The position numbers were made by a program, and so were the translations under genes. A stretch of 9,522 nucleotides of DNA. Source: an uncultured Collinsella sp. GTDB lineage: Bacteria > Actinomycetota > Coriobacteriia > Coriobacteriales > Coriobacteriaceae. The notes under the pieces are model-generated. The model saw nothing but the letters and a program-made list of their open reading frames with translations. It was not told the DNA's origin and did not search any database. The stretch is from positions 1-9,522 of the forward strand of contig CABQHZ010000063.1 of assembly GCA_902464175.1 (NCBI GenBank), written 5' to 3'. Of the stretch, positions 1 to 6,327 are shown one piece after another. Each line of letters opens with the position of its first letter. Position 1 is the stretch's first letter.

Positions 1-24
1 GAGATGGAAGGAGCGATCGGATAA
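1..24 (+). CDS. sufB: SufB C-terminal tail (partial, 5' end outside window)
   Basis: The first 24 bases read in frame 1 as E-M-E-G-A-I-G followed by TAA. SufB proteins characteristically end in a short tail of the form EMEGS(V/I)G, and SufB normally sits directly before SufD, so this is most likely the last seven codons of sufB. SufB is the cluster-building subunit of the SufBCD complex. The stop codon shares its last A with the ATG of the next gene (TAATG), so the two genes are probably translationally coupled, and the ribosome binding site of the next gene lies inside this tail. The identification rests on only seven residues plus context. Confidence 0.75.
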   Translation, partial: EMEGAIG

Positions 25-1295
25 TGAAACAGACCACGAACACCGCTGCTACCACCCTTGAGCAGGTCAACGCGATGCCAGCAGGTACCTGGGGCTGGCT
101 CAAGATGAACGCGACTAAGCTCGAGCTTTCTGATGAGCTTGCCGCCGCTCCCGCCGAGGCCGTAGAGGTCGAGGGCCTGGACGAGCAGTTCCTCGGCGCG
201 GACGACGCCTTCGATACCGCCATGGAAGCCATGGCCGAGCGCTTCCCCGAGCGCCGCGCCTCCGCCCCCGGCGACGCCGCCGGCCGCGCCCGCATCACGC
301 CCGAGACCGAGCTCGACGTGCCCGCCACCTCTGTCTACCAGGCCGGCGCCATCAAGCTCGAGGAGGAGCTCTCCCCTGCCGAGGCCTTCGAGACCGGCAT
401 GGGCGAGGCTGCCTACACCTATCTGGCCGACCACGCCACCAAGCGCATCGTCATCGATGTTCCCGCCTACCAGCACGCCGCCGTTACCGTGCGCGTGAGT
501 GGCGTCGACGCTGCCGCGGCCATCGCCGCCATCGATGTTGTCGCCCGCCCGCAGGCCAAGCTCGACCTGCACATTGCCCTGGACTCTCCCGTTGCCGGCG
601 AGGGCGTCGTAGGCTCCGCGCTACGTGTGTGCGCCCACGAGTACGCCACCGTCAACGTGACCTGCACGCAGACGCTCGACGACAGCTGGATCGCACTCGA
701 CGACACCGGCCTGTTTTTGGACGAGGGCGCACGCGTCAACGTGCAGCACACCATTCTGGGTGCCGGTGCAAGCGCCACCGGTCTTGCCGGCGACCTGCTG
801 GGCGACACCGCCAAGGTAACGATTGACACTGATTACCTGGGCGCTCGCGAGCAGGTGCGCGACTTTAACTACGAACTGCGCCACCGCGGCCGCAAGACCG
901 AGTGCGAGATCGACGCCAACGGCGTGCTGACCGGCACGTCCAAGAAAGTCTACCGCGGCACCATCGACCTCGTGCACGGTTGCAAGGGCGCAACCGGCAC
1001 CGAGCGCGAGACCGTGCTGCTTGCCAACAAGGGTGTCGACAACAAGACCGTCCCTGTCATCCTCTGCGACGAGGACGACGTCGCCGGCAACCACGGCGCC
1101 ACCATCGGCCATGTCCGCGACGAGCAGCTGTTCTACCTCGCCTGCCGCGGCCTCGACCAAAATGCCGCCGAGGACCTGTTCATCCGCGCCAAGCTGGAGG
1201 ACGCCGCGCTCTCTGCCGCCGACGAGCGCAACCGCGCCGCCGTCGTCCGCCTGGGCAACAACTTGATCGATAACTTTGAAGAGGAGCTCGCATGA
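24..1295 (+). CDS. sufD: SufD-type Fe-S cluster assembly protein (SufB/SufD family)
   Basis: This 423-residue protein belongs to the SufB/SufD family. SufD partners SufB and the SufC ATPase in the cytosolic SufBCD complex that assembles Fe-S clusters and supports iron delivery. The N-terminal 140 or so residues are variable and rich in Ala and Glu. The conserved beta-helix core runs from about residue 145 to 385 and ends with the family signature N-H-G-A-T at 356-360 (His357), followed by L-F-Y-L-A-C-R-G-L-D at 369-378. The His in NHGAT is conserved in SufD. The extra Cys374 lies near where SufB carries functional residues, but I cannot assign it a role. The start is supported by GGAAGGAG at 6-13 and the 1-nt overlap with the SufB tail. 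The stop overlaps the sufS start by four bases (ATGA). SufD rather than SufB is chosen from gene order, length and the upstream SufB tail. Confidence 0.9.
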   Translation: MKQTTNTAATTLEQVNAMPAGTWGWLKMNATKLELSDELAAAPAEAVEVEGLDEQFLGADDAFDTAMEAMAERFPERRASAPGDAAGRARITPETELDVPATSVYQAGAIKLEEELSPAEAFETGMGEAAYTYLADHATKRIVIDVPAYQHAAVTVRVSGVDAAAAIAAIDVVARPQAKLDLHIALDSPVAGEGVVGSALRVCAHEYATVNVTCTQTLDDSWIALDDTGLFLDEGARVNVQHTILGAGASATGLAGDLLGDTAKVTIDTDYLGAREQVRDFNYELRHRGRKTECEIDANGVLTGTSKKVYRGTIDLVHGCKGATGTERETVLLANKGVDNKTVPVILCDEDDVAGNHGATIGHVRDEQLFYLACRGLDQNAAEDLFIRAKLEDAALSAADERNRAAVVRLGNNLIDNFEEELA

Positions 1296-2617
1296 TCGAC
1301 ACCGAGCACGTTAAATGCGATACCTGCACTGCCCCCGAGCCCATGGAGCTCGACGCCAGCGACGAGGCTTCGCGCGGCTGGCCCACCGTGGACATCGAGA
1401 CCAACCCCTACAAGGGCCAGTTCCCGCTGTTCCAGCAGCACCCCGAGATCGCCTTCCTCGATAGCGCCGCCACCGCGCAGCGCCCTGCCTGTGTGCTCGA
1501 CGCCGAACGCGACTTCTACCAGCGCATGAACGCCAACCCCCTGCGCGGCCTGTACTCGCTGTCCGTCGAGGCCACCGACGCCATCGCGAAGGTCCGCCAG
1601 CAGATCGCTGACCTCATCGGCGCCTCACAGGCCAACGAGGTCGTCTTCACCCGCAACACGAGCGAGTCGCTCAACCTGGTCGCCAAGAGCTTTGCGCCCA
1701 CAGTGCTCGAACCGGGCGACGAGGTCGTCATCACCATCATGGAGCACCACTCCAACCTGATTCCGTGGCAGCAGGTCTGCCGCGAGACCGGCGCCAAGCT
1801 CGTCTACCTCTACCCCACCAAGACCGGCCAGCTCACCACCGAGGAGGTTCTTGCCAAGGTGGGTCCCAAGACCAAGATCCTAGCCGTGGGACAGGTCTCC
1901 AACGTGCTGGGCGTCGAGAACCCGGTCAAGAACCTCGGCAAACTCGTGCACAAGTACGGCGGCTACCTGGTCGTCGACGGCGCGCAGTCGCTGCCGCACA
2001 TGCCGGTCGATGTGGCCGACCTGGGCGCCGACTTCTTTGCCTTTAGTGCGCACAAGGCCATGGGCCCCATGGGCATCGGCGTGCTGTGGGGCAAGATGGA
2101 CCTGCTCAACGCCATGCCGCCCATGCTTACCGGCGGCGAGATGATCGATTCGGTCACCGAGCAGAACGCTGTCTGGGCTCCCGTCCCCGAGAAGTTCGAG
2201 GCCGGCACGCAGGACGCCGCCGGCATCTTCGCCACGGGCGCCGCACTCGATTACCTGGTCAACACGGTGGGTTACGAGAACATCCAGGCCCGCGAGCAGG
2301 CACTCGTCCACTATCTGATGGGCGAACTCATGCAGCTCGACTTTGTCCAGATCATCGGCTCCATCTATTGGGACAACCACCACGGCGTCGTGAGCTTTAA
2401 CGTCAAGGGCATCCACCCGCACGACGTAGCGAGCATCATGGACATGGACGGCGTCTGCATTCGCGCCGGCCACCACTGTGCGCAGCCGCTGCTCACCTGG
2501 CTGGGCGTCGAGAACCTTGCCTGCTGCCGCGCCAGCGTGGCCTTCTACAACGACAAGGCCGATATCGACAAGTTCATCGCCGGCCTGCATCACGTTTGGA
2601 GCACGTTCAATGGGTAA
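1292..2617 (+). CDS. sufS: SufS cysteine desulfurase (PLP-dependent, class V aminotransferase fold)
   Basis: SufS (441 residues) removes sulfur from L-cysteine, giving alanine and an enzyme-bound persulfide for cluster assembly. Visible family marks are LDSAATAQRP near 56-65, EHHSN at 151-155 (His152 stacks on PLP), VVDGAQSLPH at 227-236 (Asp binds the PLP nitrogen), the PLP lysine Lys255 in S-A-H-K, and the persulfide cysteine Cys396 in RAGHHCAQP. The RAS motif at 413-415 matches the substrate-binding Arg. The N-terminus is about 30 residues longer than typical SufS and contains a C-D-T-C pair (Cys9, Cys12). The start is supported by GAGGAG at 1281-1286 and the 4-nt overlap with sufD; the next Met (residue 18) has no visible ribosome binding site. 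SufU directly downstream is the expected sulfur acceptor for this type of SufS. Confidence 0.95.
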   Translation: MIDTEHVKCDTCTAPEPMELDASDEASRGWPTVDIETNPYKGQFPLFQQHPEIAFLDSAATAQRPACVLDAERDFYQRMNANPLRGLYSLSVEATDAIAKVRQQIADLIGASQANEVVFTRNTSESLNLVAKSFAPTVLEPGDEVVITIMEHHSNLIPWQQVCRETGAKLVYLYPTKTGQLTTEEVLAKVGPKTKILAVGQVSNVLGVENPVKNLGKLVHKYGGYLVVDGAQSLPHMPVDVADLGADFFAFSAHKAMGPMGIGVLWGKMDLLNAMPPMLTGGEMIDSVTEQNAVWAPVPEKFEAGTQDAAGIFATGAALDYLVNTVGYENIQAREQALVHYLMGELMQLDFVQIIGSIYWDNHHGVVSFNVKGIHPHDVASIMDMDGVCIRAGHHCAQPLLTWLGVENLACCRASVAFYNDKADIDKFIAGLHHVWSTFNG

Positions 2618-3044
2618 TCTGTACACCTCCACCACGTTTATGGAGCACAACTCGCACCCCGACTACAAGTACGAGATGGACGCCCCCACGCACGAGCACG
2701 ACGGCATCAACCCCAGCTGCGGAGACGAGCTCACCTTGCAGCTACGTGTCGAGAACAACGTGATCGAGGAGGCCTCCTTTACCGGCCACGGCTGCGCCAT
2801 CAGCCAGGCAAGCGCCGACATCATGGCCGACCTCATCACCGGCGAGACCGTCGAGGAAGCTCGCCGCTTGGCAGAGCTCTTCCTCGCCATGATCCGCGGC
2901 GAGCAGCTCTCCGAGGAGGACTTGGAAGACCTGGACGAGGCCGCCCAGCTCCAGGACATCTCGCACATGCCCGCCCGCGTCAAATGCGCCGAGCTCGCCT
3001 GGCGCACCCTCGACGGCATGCTCACGGGACAAAATAATCAGTAG
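2610..3044 (+). CDS. sufU: SufU sulfur-transfer protein (IscU-like, Zn-dependent SufS partner)
   Basis: A 144-residue SufU. In Gram-positive bacteria SufU is a zinc protein that takes persulfide sulfur from SufS, swapping metal ligands to expose its acceptor cysteine. The expected metal-site residues are present: Cys37 and Asp39 in N-P-S-C-G-D, Cys62 in G-H-G-C-A-I-S-Q-A-S, and Cys126 in V-K-C-A-E-L-A-W. The roughly 20-residue insertion between the second and third cysteines that distinguishes SufU from IscU is visible as an acidic stretch around 97-116. The ATG at 2610 overlaps the end of sufS by eight bases, and GGAG at 2597-2600 serves as ribosome binding site. An earlier in-frame ATG at 2478 lies deep inside sufS and would add residues unrelated to the family. 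This is the last gene of the suf operon before the terminator. Confidence 0.95.
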   Translation: MGNLYTSTTFMEHNSHPDYKYEMDAPTHEHDGINPSCGDELTLQLRVENNVIEEASFTGHGCAISQASADIMADLITGETVEEARRLAELFLAMIRGEQLSEEDLEDLDEAAQLQDISHMPARVKCAELAWRTLDGMLTGQNNQ

Positions 3045-3072
3045 TATTTGTCCCAAATCTTAAGAATTTTGT

Positions 3073-3112
3073 TGGCCGAATCGCTTGACAAGAGTGGTTC
3101 GGCCATTTTCTA
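3073..3112 (+). terminator. Probable terminator of the suf operon
   Basis: An 8-bp perfect stem (TGGCCGAA at 3073-3080 with TTCGGCCA at 3098-3105) is followed by TTTTCTATT. The 17-nt loop contains a further small CTTG/CAAG pairing. The T tract is on the + strand side, so it mainly ends the suf transcript. It abuts the stop codon of the convergent transposase gene and could slow transcription from that side too, although no T tract is seen in that direction. Confidence 0.7.
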
Positions 3113-3910
3113 TTCCGAGCCCTCAGCCTGAGCATTCACCCGCGCATAAGCGCGCACGATACGAGAGACGGTACTCTTGCTGATTCCCGTATACCGTTCG
3201 ATCTCGCGCACCGTGTAGCCGCCATCGTGCAGGGCGAAAACGATTCCGTCTCGCCGCGAGGGTGCTACGGTCTTGAGTTCGTTGAGCGGCACACCCAGGC
3301 GCTTCGCCATCTTGTCGGCAAACGCACGCCGCTCCCACTCCGTCTCATCCATATCGTGAATCACCGGATCGGAACCATCGGGCATCGACAGAGAATAATC
3401 CAGAAACCCCTTGGCAGACTCAAAGAGCTCGAGAACACAAGAAGGGTCCGAAAATCCCCTCGTCATATCGTTGTCATACGCTCGAAGATACTCGGCAAAG
3501 CTGCTCCAGGGATAACGCTCGATCAGGGCGATACCCGCCTCCTGCGGATTAGCGTGAACATAGCGAATGGCAGCCATCAGATAACGGTCGGTATCGAGCG
3601 AGCGCCGGTCAAAACGGTTCTGGAACAGATGGCCCGTGCGCCCCGTGCGTTTATTGAACCGCCGCGCGTACGTCAAAAGCAGCCGGTGCATCGCCGCGCT
3701 CATCGCGTCCTCGTAATCTGCAAGCACCAAATGCACGTGATTGCCCATAAGGCACCAGGCGACAACCGTCACGCCCGCCTCGCGGCAGCACTCGCGCATC
3801 AGCTCCAAAAACTCCCACCGGTCTTCATCGCCCTCAAAGATGAGCTGCTTGCCCGTACCGCGGGCACAGACATGGTAAAAGCCGGTAACCGTTCTCCAAA
3901 CGCGCTGCAT
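3110..3910 (-). CDS. REP-associated/IS200-like Y1 (HUH) transposase with C-terminal helix-turn-helix
   Basis: The 266-residue protein matches the Y1_Tnp fold of IS200/IS605 and REP-associated tyrosine transposases, which nick single-stranded DNA through a tyrosine. Visible residues are the metal-binding H-V-H at 58-60 within M-G-N-H-V-H-L-V-L, and the candidate nucleophile Tyr117 in I-R-Y-V-H-A-N-P, followed by Y-P-W-S-S at 133-137, all typical of the RAYT branch. Residues about 195-255 form an added domain ending in a helix-turn-helix (V-R-E-I-E-R-Y-T-G-I-S-K-S-T-V-S-R). The start at 3910 is chosen because AAGGGAG lies five bases upstream and the protein then begins at the family N-terminus; the frame is open further upstream to 4123, but those residues look non-coding. 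It lies alone between two Fe-S operons, convergent to suf. The catalytic residues look intact. Element ends could not be found, so a host-domesticated enzyme is possible. Confidence 0.85.
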   Translation of the reverse strand: MQRVWRTVTGFYHVCARGTGKQLIFEGDEDRWEFLELMRECCREAGVTVVAWCLMGNHVHLVLADYEDAMSAAMHRLLLTYARRFNKRTGRTGHLFQNRFDRRSLDTDRYLMAAIRYVHANPQEAGIALIERYPWSSFAEYLRAYDNDMTRGFSDPSCVLELFESAKGFLDYSLSMPDGSDPVIHDMDETEWERRAFADKMAKRLGVPLNELKTVAPSRRDGIVFALHDGGYTVREIERYTGISKSTVSRIVRAYARVNAQAEGSE

Positions 3911-3943
3911 GGCGCTCCCTTCGCCGGGATCTGATTGCCATCC

Positions 3944-3972
3944 AATACAGCACGATTGAAGCGTGCCATCAA
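3944..3972 (-). promoter_or_regulatory. Possible promoter of the transposase gene with an inverted repeat in the spacer
   Basis: Read on the - strand, TTGATG (3972-3967) and TGTATT (3949-3944) are separated by 17 bases. This gives a fair -35 and a weak -10 about 35 bases before the start codon. The spacer is itself an inverted repeat, GCACG-7-CGTGC (3950-3966), which could be a binding site for the protein's own helix-turn-helix. Both readings are inference from short motifs. Confidence 0.3.
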
Positions 3973-4214
3973 AACATTCACGCAAAACAATACACTCGCG
4001 CGGCCAAAGGCAGTAAACGGGCGGCGAACGGCACCGTTGCAACAGGTCAGACCCCGCAACGCATACAAGAGCTGACCAAAAGCTTGCCCAAGACGAACCC
4101 CCTCTACGGAAGTTCGCGACCACAGAACATATAGTTAAACCGTTTCAATTAAAACTTCCGGACTTCTCGCTACGAAAACTGAGCCGTTCGCCGAATATTC
4201 CGTGCATTTCGCGG

Positions 4215-4220
4215 TATTAT
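4215..4220 (+). promoter_or_regulatory. Candidate -10 box for the scaffold/GGGtGRT operon
   Basis: TATTAT at 4215-4220 is the best -10-like hexamer before the operon and lies about 94 bases ahead of the start codon at 4314, at the edge of an A/T-rich stretch. No convincing TTGACA-like -35 box sits 16-18 bases upstream, so either the promoter depends on an activator or this hexamer is coincidental. Confidence 0.3.
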
Positions 4221-4313
4221 AGGGGCTGCATGTCATGTCCCTTTCGAAGGGTCGCCCGGCAATCGCCAGCCACGACCCCCAGACGGGACGCCAACACGAT
4301 AGAGAGGAGAGGC

Positions 4314-5048
4314 ATGCAGTACTCACAGGAAGTGGAGAACATGTGCCCCGTTGCCAAGGGTGCATACCACGGCCCCGCACCCATCCCCGAGGAGGGCAAG
4401 TGGGTCCAGGCTAAGGAGATTTCCGACATCTCCGGTCTTACGCACGGTGTGGGTTGGTGCGCACCTCAGCAGGGCGCCTGCAAGCTCACGCTGAACGTCA
4501 AGGACGGCATCATCGAGGAGGCCCTCGTTGAGACCATCGGCTGCTCGGGCATGACCCACTCTGCCGCCATGGCTTCCGAGATCCTTCCCGGTAAGACCAT
4601 CCTCGAGGCCCTCAACACCGACCTCGTCTGCGACGCCATCAACGTTGCTATGCGCGAGATCTTCCTGCAGATCGTTTACGGCCGCAGCCAGACCGCGTTC
4701 TCCGAGGGCGGCTTGCCCGTGGGCGCCTCCCTCGACGACCTCGGCAAGGGCCTTCGCTCTCAGGTCGGCACCATGTTCGGCACCAAGGCCAAGGGCGCTC
4801 GTTACCTCGAGCTCGCTCAGGGCTACGTCACCCGCATGGCTCTCAACGACAAGAACGAGATCATCGCATTCGAGTTCCTGAACCTCGGCAAGTTCACCGA
4901 CGCCGTCAAGGCCGGCAAGACCCCCGAGGAGGCCATCGCTGGCGCTATGGGCCACTATGGTCAGTGGGAGAACGCTGCCAAGTACATCGACCCGCGCACC
5001 GACGAGGAGACTCACTCCGTCGCCAGCGTGTTCCCGGTTCACGAGTAG
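4314..5048 (+). CDS. NifU/IscU-like iron-sulfur cluster assembly scaffold protein, diverged type
   Basis: A 244-residue protein, longer than IscU or SufU (about 130-145), related to the NifU N-terminal/IscU fold in its first 130 residues. The usual cluster-binding positions look altered: Cys49 and Cys56 in C-A-P-Q-Q-G-A-C, Cys77 in I-G-C-S-G-M-T-H-S-A-A, and Cys106 in L-V-C-D-A-I. The C-G-D motif of SufU and the late third cysteine are absent. Residues about 140-244 form an extra region with a T-P-E-E-A-I-A-G segment. The start at 4314 is chosen because AGGAGAGGC directly precedes it; the earlier ATG at 4230 has no such site. It is followed after 18 bases by the GGGtGRT gene and clearly shares its operon. 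Proteins of this type are usually annotated as Fe-S scaffolds, but whether this one carries a cluster is not shown by sequence. Confidence 0.82.
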   Translation: MQYSQEVENMCPVAKGAYHGPAPIPEEGKWVQAKEISDISGLTHGVGWCAPQQGACKLTLNVKDGIIEEALVETIGCSGMTHSAAMASEILPGKTILEALNTDLVCDAINVAMREIFLQIVYGRSQTAFSEGGLPVGASLDDLGKGLRSQVGTMFGTKAKGARYLELAQGYVTRMALNDKNEIIAFEFLNLGKFTDAVKAGKTPEEAIAGAMGHYGQWENAAKYIDPRTDEETHSVASVFPVHE

Positions 5049-5066
5049 AAAGGGAGGGAAATAACT

Positions 5067-6071
5067 ATGACTGTTACGTTCGAAGGTTACGAGCGCCGCG
5101 CTGACAAGATCAACAAGTGCCTCGCCGACAACGGCATCGCCTCCCTCGAGGAAGCTCTGCAGATCTGCACCGACAAGGGCTTCAACCCGCGTGAGATCGT
5201 CAACAACACCCAGTCCATCGCCTTCCAGAACGCCGAGTGGGCCTACACCCTCGGCTGCGCTCTCGCTGTCAAGCGTGGCGCCAAGACTGCTTCTGAGGCT
5301 GCCGCCATCATCGGCGAGGGCATCCAGGCCTTCACCGTTCCCGGCTCCGTCGCCGAGGACCGCAAGGTCGGTCTGGGCCACGGCAACCTGGGCGCTATGC
5401 TGCTCTCCGACGACACCGAGTGCTTCGCCTTCCTGGCCGGCCACGAGTCCTTCGCTGCCGCTGAGGGTGCTATCGGCCTGGCTCTGAACGCCAACAAGGC
5501 TCGCAAGAAGCCGCTGCGCGTTATCCTGAACGGTCTGGGCAAGGACGCCGCCCAGATCATCGCCCGCATCAACGGCTTCACCTATGTGAAGACCCAGTTC
5601 GACTACTACACGGGCGAGCTCAAGGTCGTCGAGACCATCCCCTACTCCGATGGTCCCCGCGCTGCCGTTAACTGCTACGGCTCCGACGACGTCCGCGAGG
5701 GCGTTGCCATCATGTGGCACGAGAACGTCGACATCTCGATCACCGGCAACTCCACCAACCCCACGCGCTTCCAGCACCCCGTCGCTGGCACCTACAAGAA
5801 GGAGCGCCTCGAGGCTGGCAAGAAGTACTTCTCCGTCGCTTCTGGTGGCGGCACTGGCCGTACCCTGCACCCGGACAACATGGGCGCCGGCCCTGCCTCT
5901 TACGGCATGACCGACACCATGGGCCGTATGCACTCCGACGCCCAGTTCGCCGGTTCTTCCTCCGTGCCTGCGCACGTCGACATGATGGGTCTCATCGGCA
6001 TGGGCAACAACCCCATGGTCGGTGCCACCGTCGCCTGCGCTGTCGCCGTCGAGGAGGCCCTCAAGGCCTAA
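5067..6071 (+). CDS. GGGtGRT family protein (uncharacterised, paired with the Fe-S scaffold)
   Basis: A 334-residue protein of the GGGtGRT family, named after the glycine-rich motif visible here at residues 260-266 (G-G-G-T-G-R-T). The conserved C-terminal part continues with L-H-P-D-N-M-G at 267-273, M-G-R-M-H-S-D-A at 285-292, and H-V-D-M-M-G-L-I-G-M-G-N-N-P near 303-316. Cysteines at 18, 34, 64, 119, 203 and 324 do not form an obvious ferredoxin-type cluster motif. No signal peptide or membrane segment is seen, so it is probably cytosolic. The ribosome binding site AAGGGAGG (5050-5057) is very strong, and codons are heavily restricted to preferred forms (AAG, CTC, ATC, GGC, AAC), suggesting high expression. 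The upstream neighbour is its usual scaffold-like partner. The molecular function is not established, and I do not propose a reaction. Confidence 0.88.
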   Translation: MTVTFEGYERRADKINKCLADNGIASLEEALQICTDKGFNPREIVNNTQSIAFQNAEWAYTLGCALAVKRGAKTASEAAAIIGEGIQAFTVPGSVAEDRKVGLGHGNLGAMLLSDDTECFAFLAGHESFAAAEGAIGLALNANKARKKPLRVILNGLGKDAAQIIARINGFTYVKTQFDYYTGELKVVETIPYSDGPRAAVNCYGSDDVREGVAIMWHENVDISITGNSTNPTRFQHPVAGTYKKERLEAGKKYFSVASGGGTGRTLHPDNMGAGPASYGMTDTMGRMHSDAQFAGSSSVPAHVDMMGLIGMGNNPMVGATVACAVAVEEALKA

Positions 6072-6106
6072 TCGCGCCCGCGCGATGCTCATATAGTTGA
6101 GCTTTA

Positions 6107-6143
6107 GAGCCGCTACCTTTCGAGGTAGCGGCTCTTTTTGTTT
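6107..6143 (+). terminator. Strong intrinsic terminator after the GGGtGRT gene
   Basis: A perfect 12-bp stem (GAGCCGCTACCT at 6107-6118 with its complement at 6123-6134) closes on a TTCG tetraloop and is followed by TTTTTGTTT. This is a textbook rho-independent terminator, 35 bases after the stop codon, and separates this operon from the flavoprotein gene. Confidence 0.95.
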
Positions 6144-6327
6144 GCGCTATCGCAGGGTAGCGAATGCCGATATATCAGTTGGGGCGAAATACGAGATGTG
6201 ACGAGATGAAACGTCAGAGCGTCCATGACGCCCACCTGCCATATGTGCCCTTTACCGATTTGCCGAGTCTTTCCGGCCCCATTGCCAATCGCCCATGCGA
6301 CAATGCGCCGGACGAGAAAGGAATCCG

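Larger units (their letters stand above)
3911..4313. other. Intergenic region between divergent transposase and scaffold/GGGtGRT operon
   Basis: About 400 bases with no supported gene. Open frames extend from both neighbours (to 4123 on - and from 4230 on +), but they lack ribosome binding sites and family residues. The stretch from about 4130 to 4220 is more A/T-rich than its surroundings, as expected of a promoter region. A small hairpin, CCCTT-TCG-AAGGG, lies at 4239-4251 in the probable leader of the downstream operon. No riboswitch, tRNA or insertion-sequence end was recognised. Confidence 0.5.

Noticed and set aside
1880..2650. 256-codon - strand open frame opposite sufS
   Set aside because: It is a shadow of the sufS coding sequence; it has no ribosome binding site or recognisable domain.
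3073..3105. The hairpin after sufU as a REP or insertion-sequence end of the neighbouring transposase
   Set aside because: No second copy is found upstream of the transposase, and the T tract after it fits a terminator for suf.
3911..4123. In-frame 71-codon extension upstream of the transposase start
   Set aside because: The Met at 3910 has a good ribosome binding site and matches the family N-terminus; the upstream translation is Cys/Ser/Arg-rich and unlike any domain.
4323..6092. Open frame of 589 codons on the - strand covering both the scaffold and GGGtGRT genes
   Set aside because: It is antisense to two recognisable proteins with strong ribosome binding sites, its translation is low-complexity (Gly, Val, Leu, Ala, Asp), and it is explained by the strong codon bias of the + strand genes, which removes stops in this frame.
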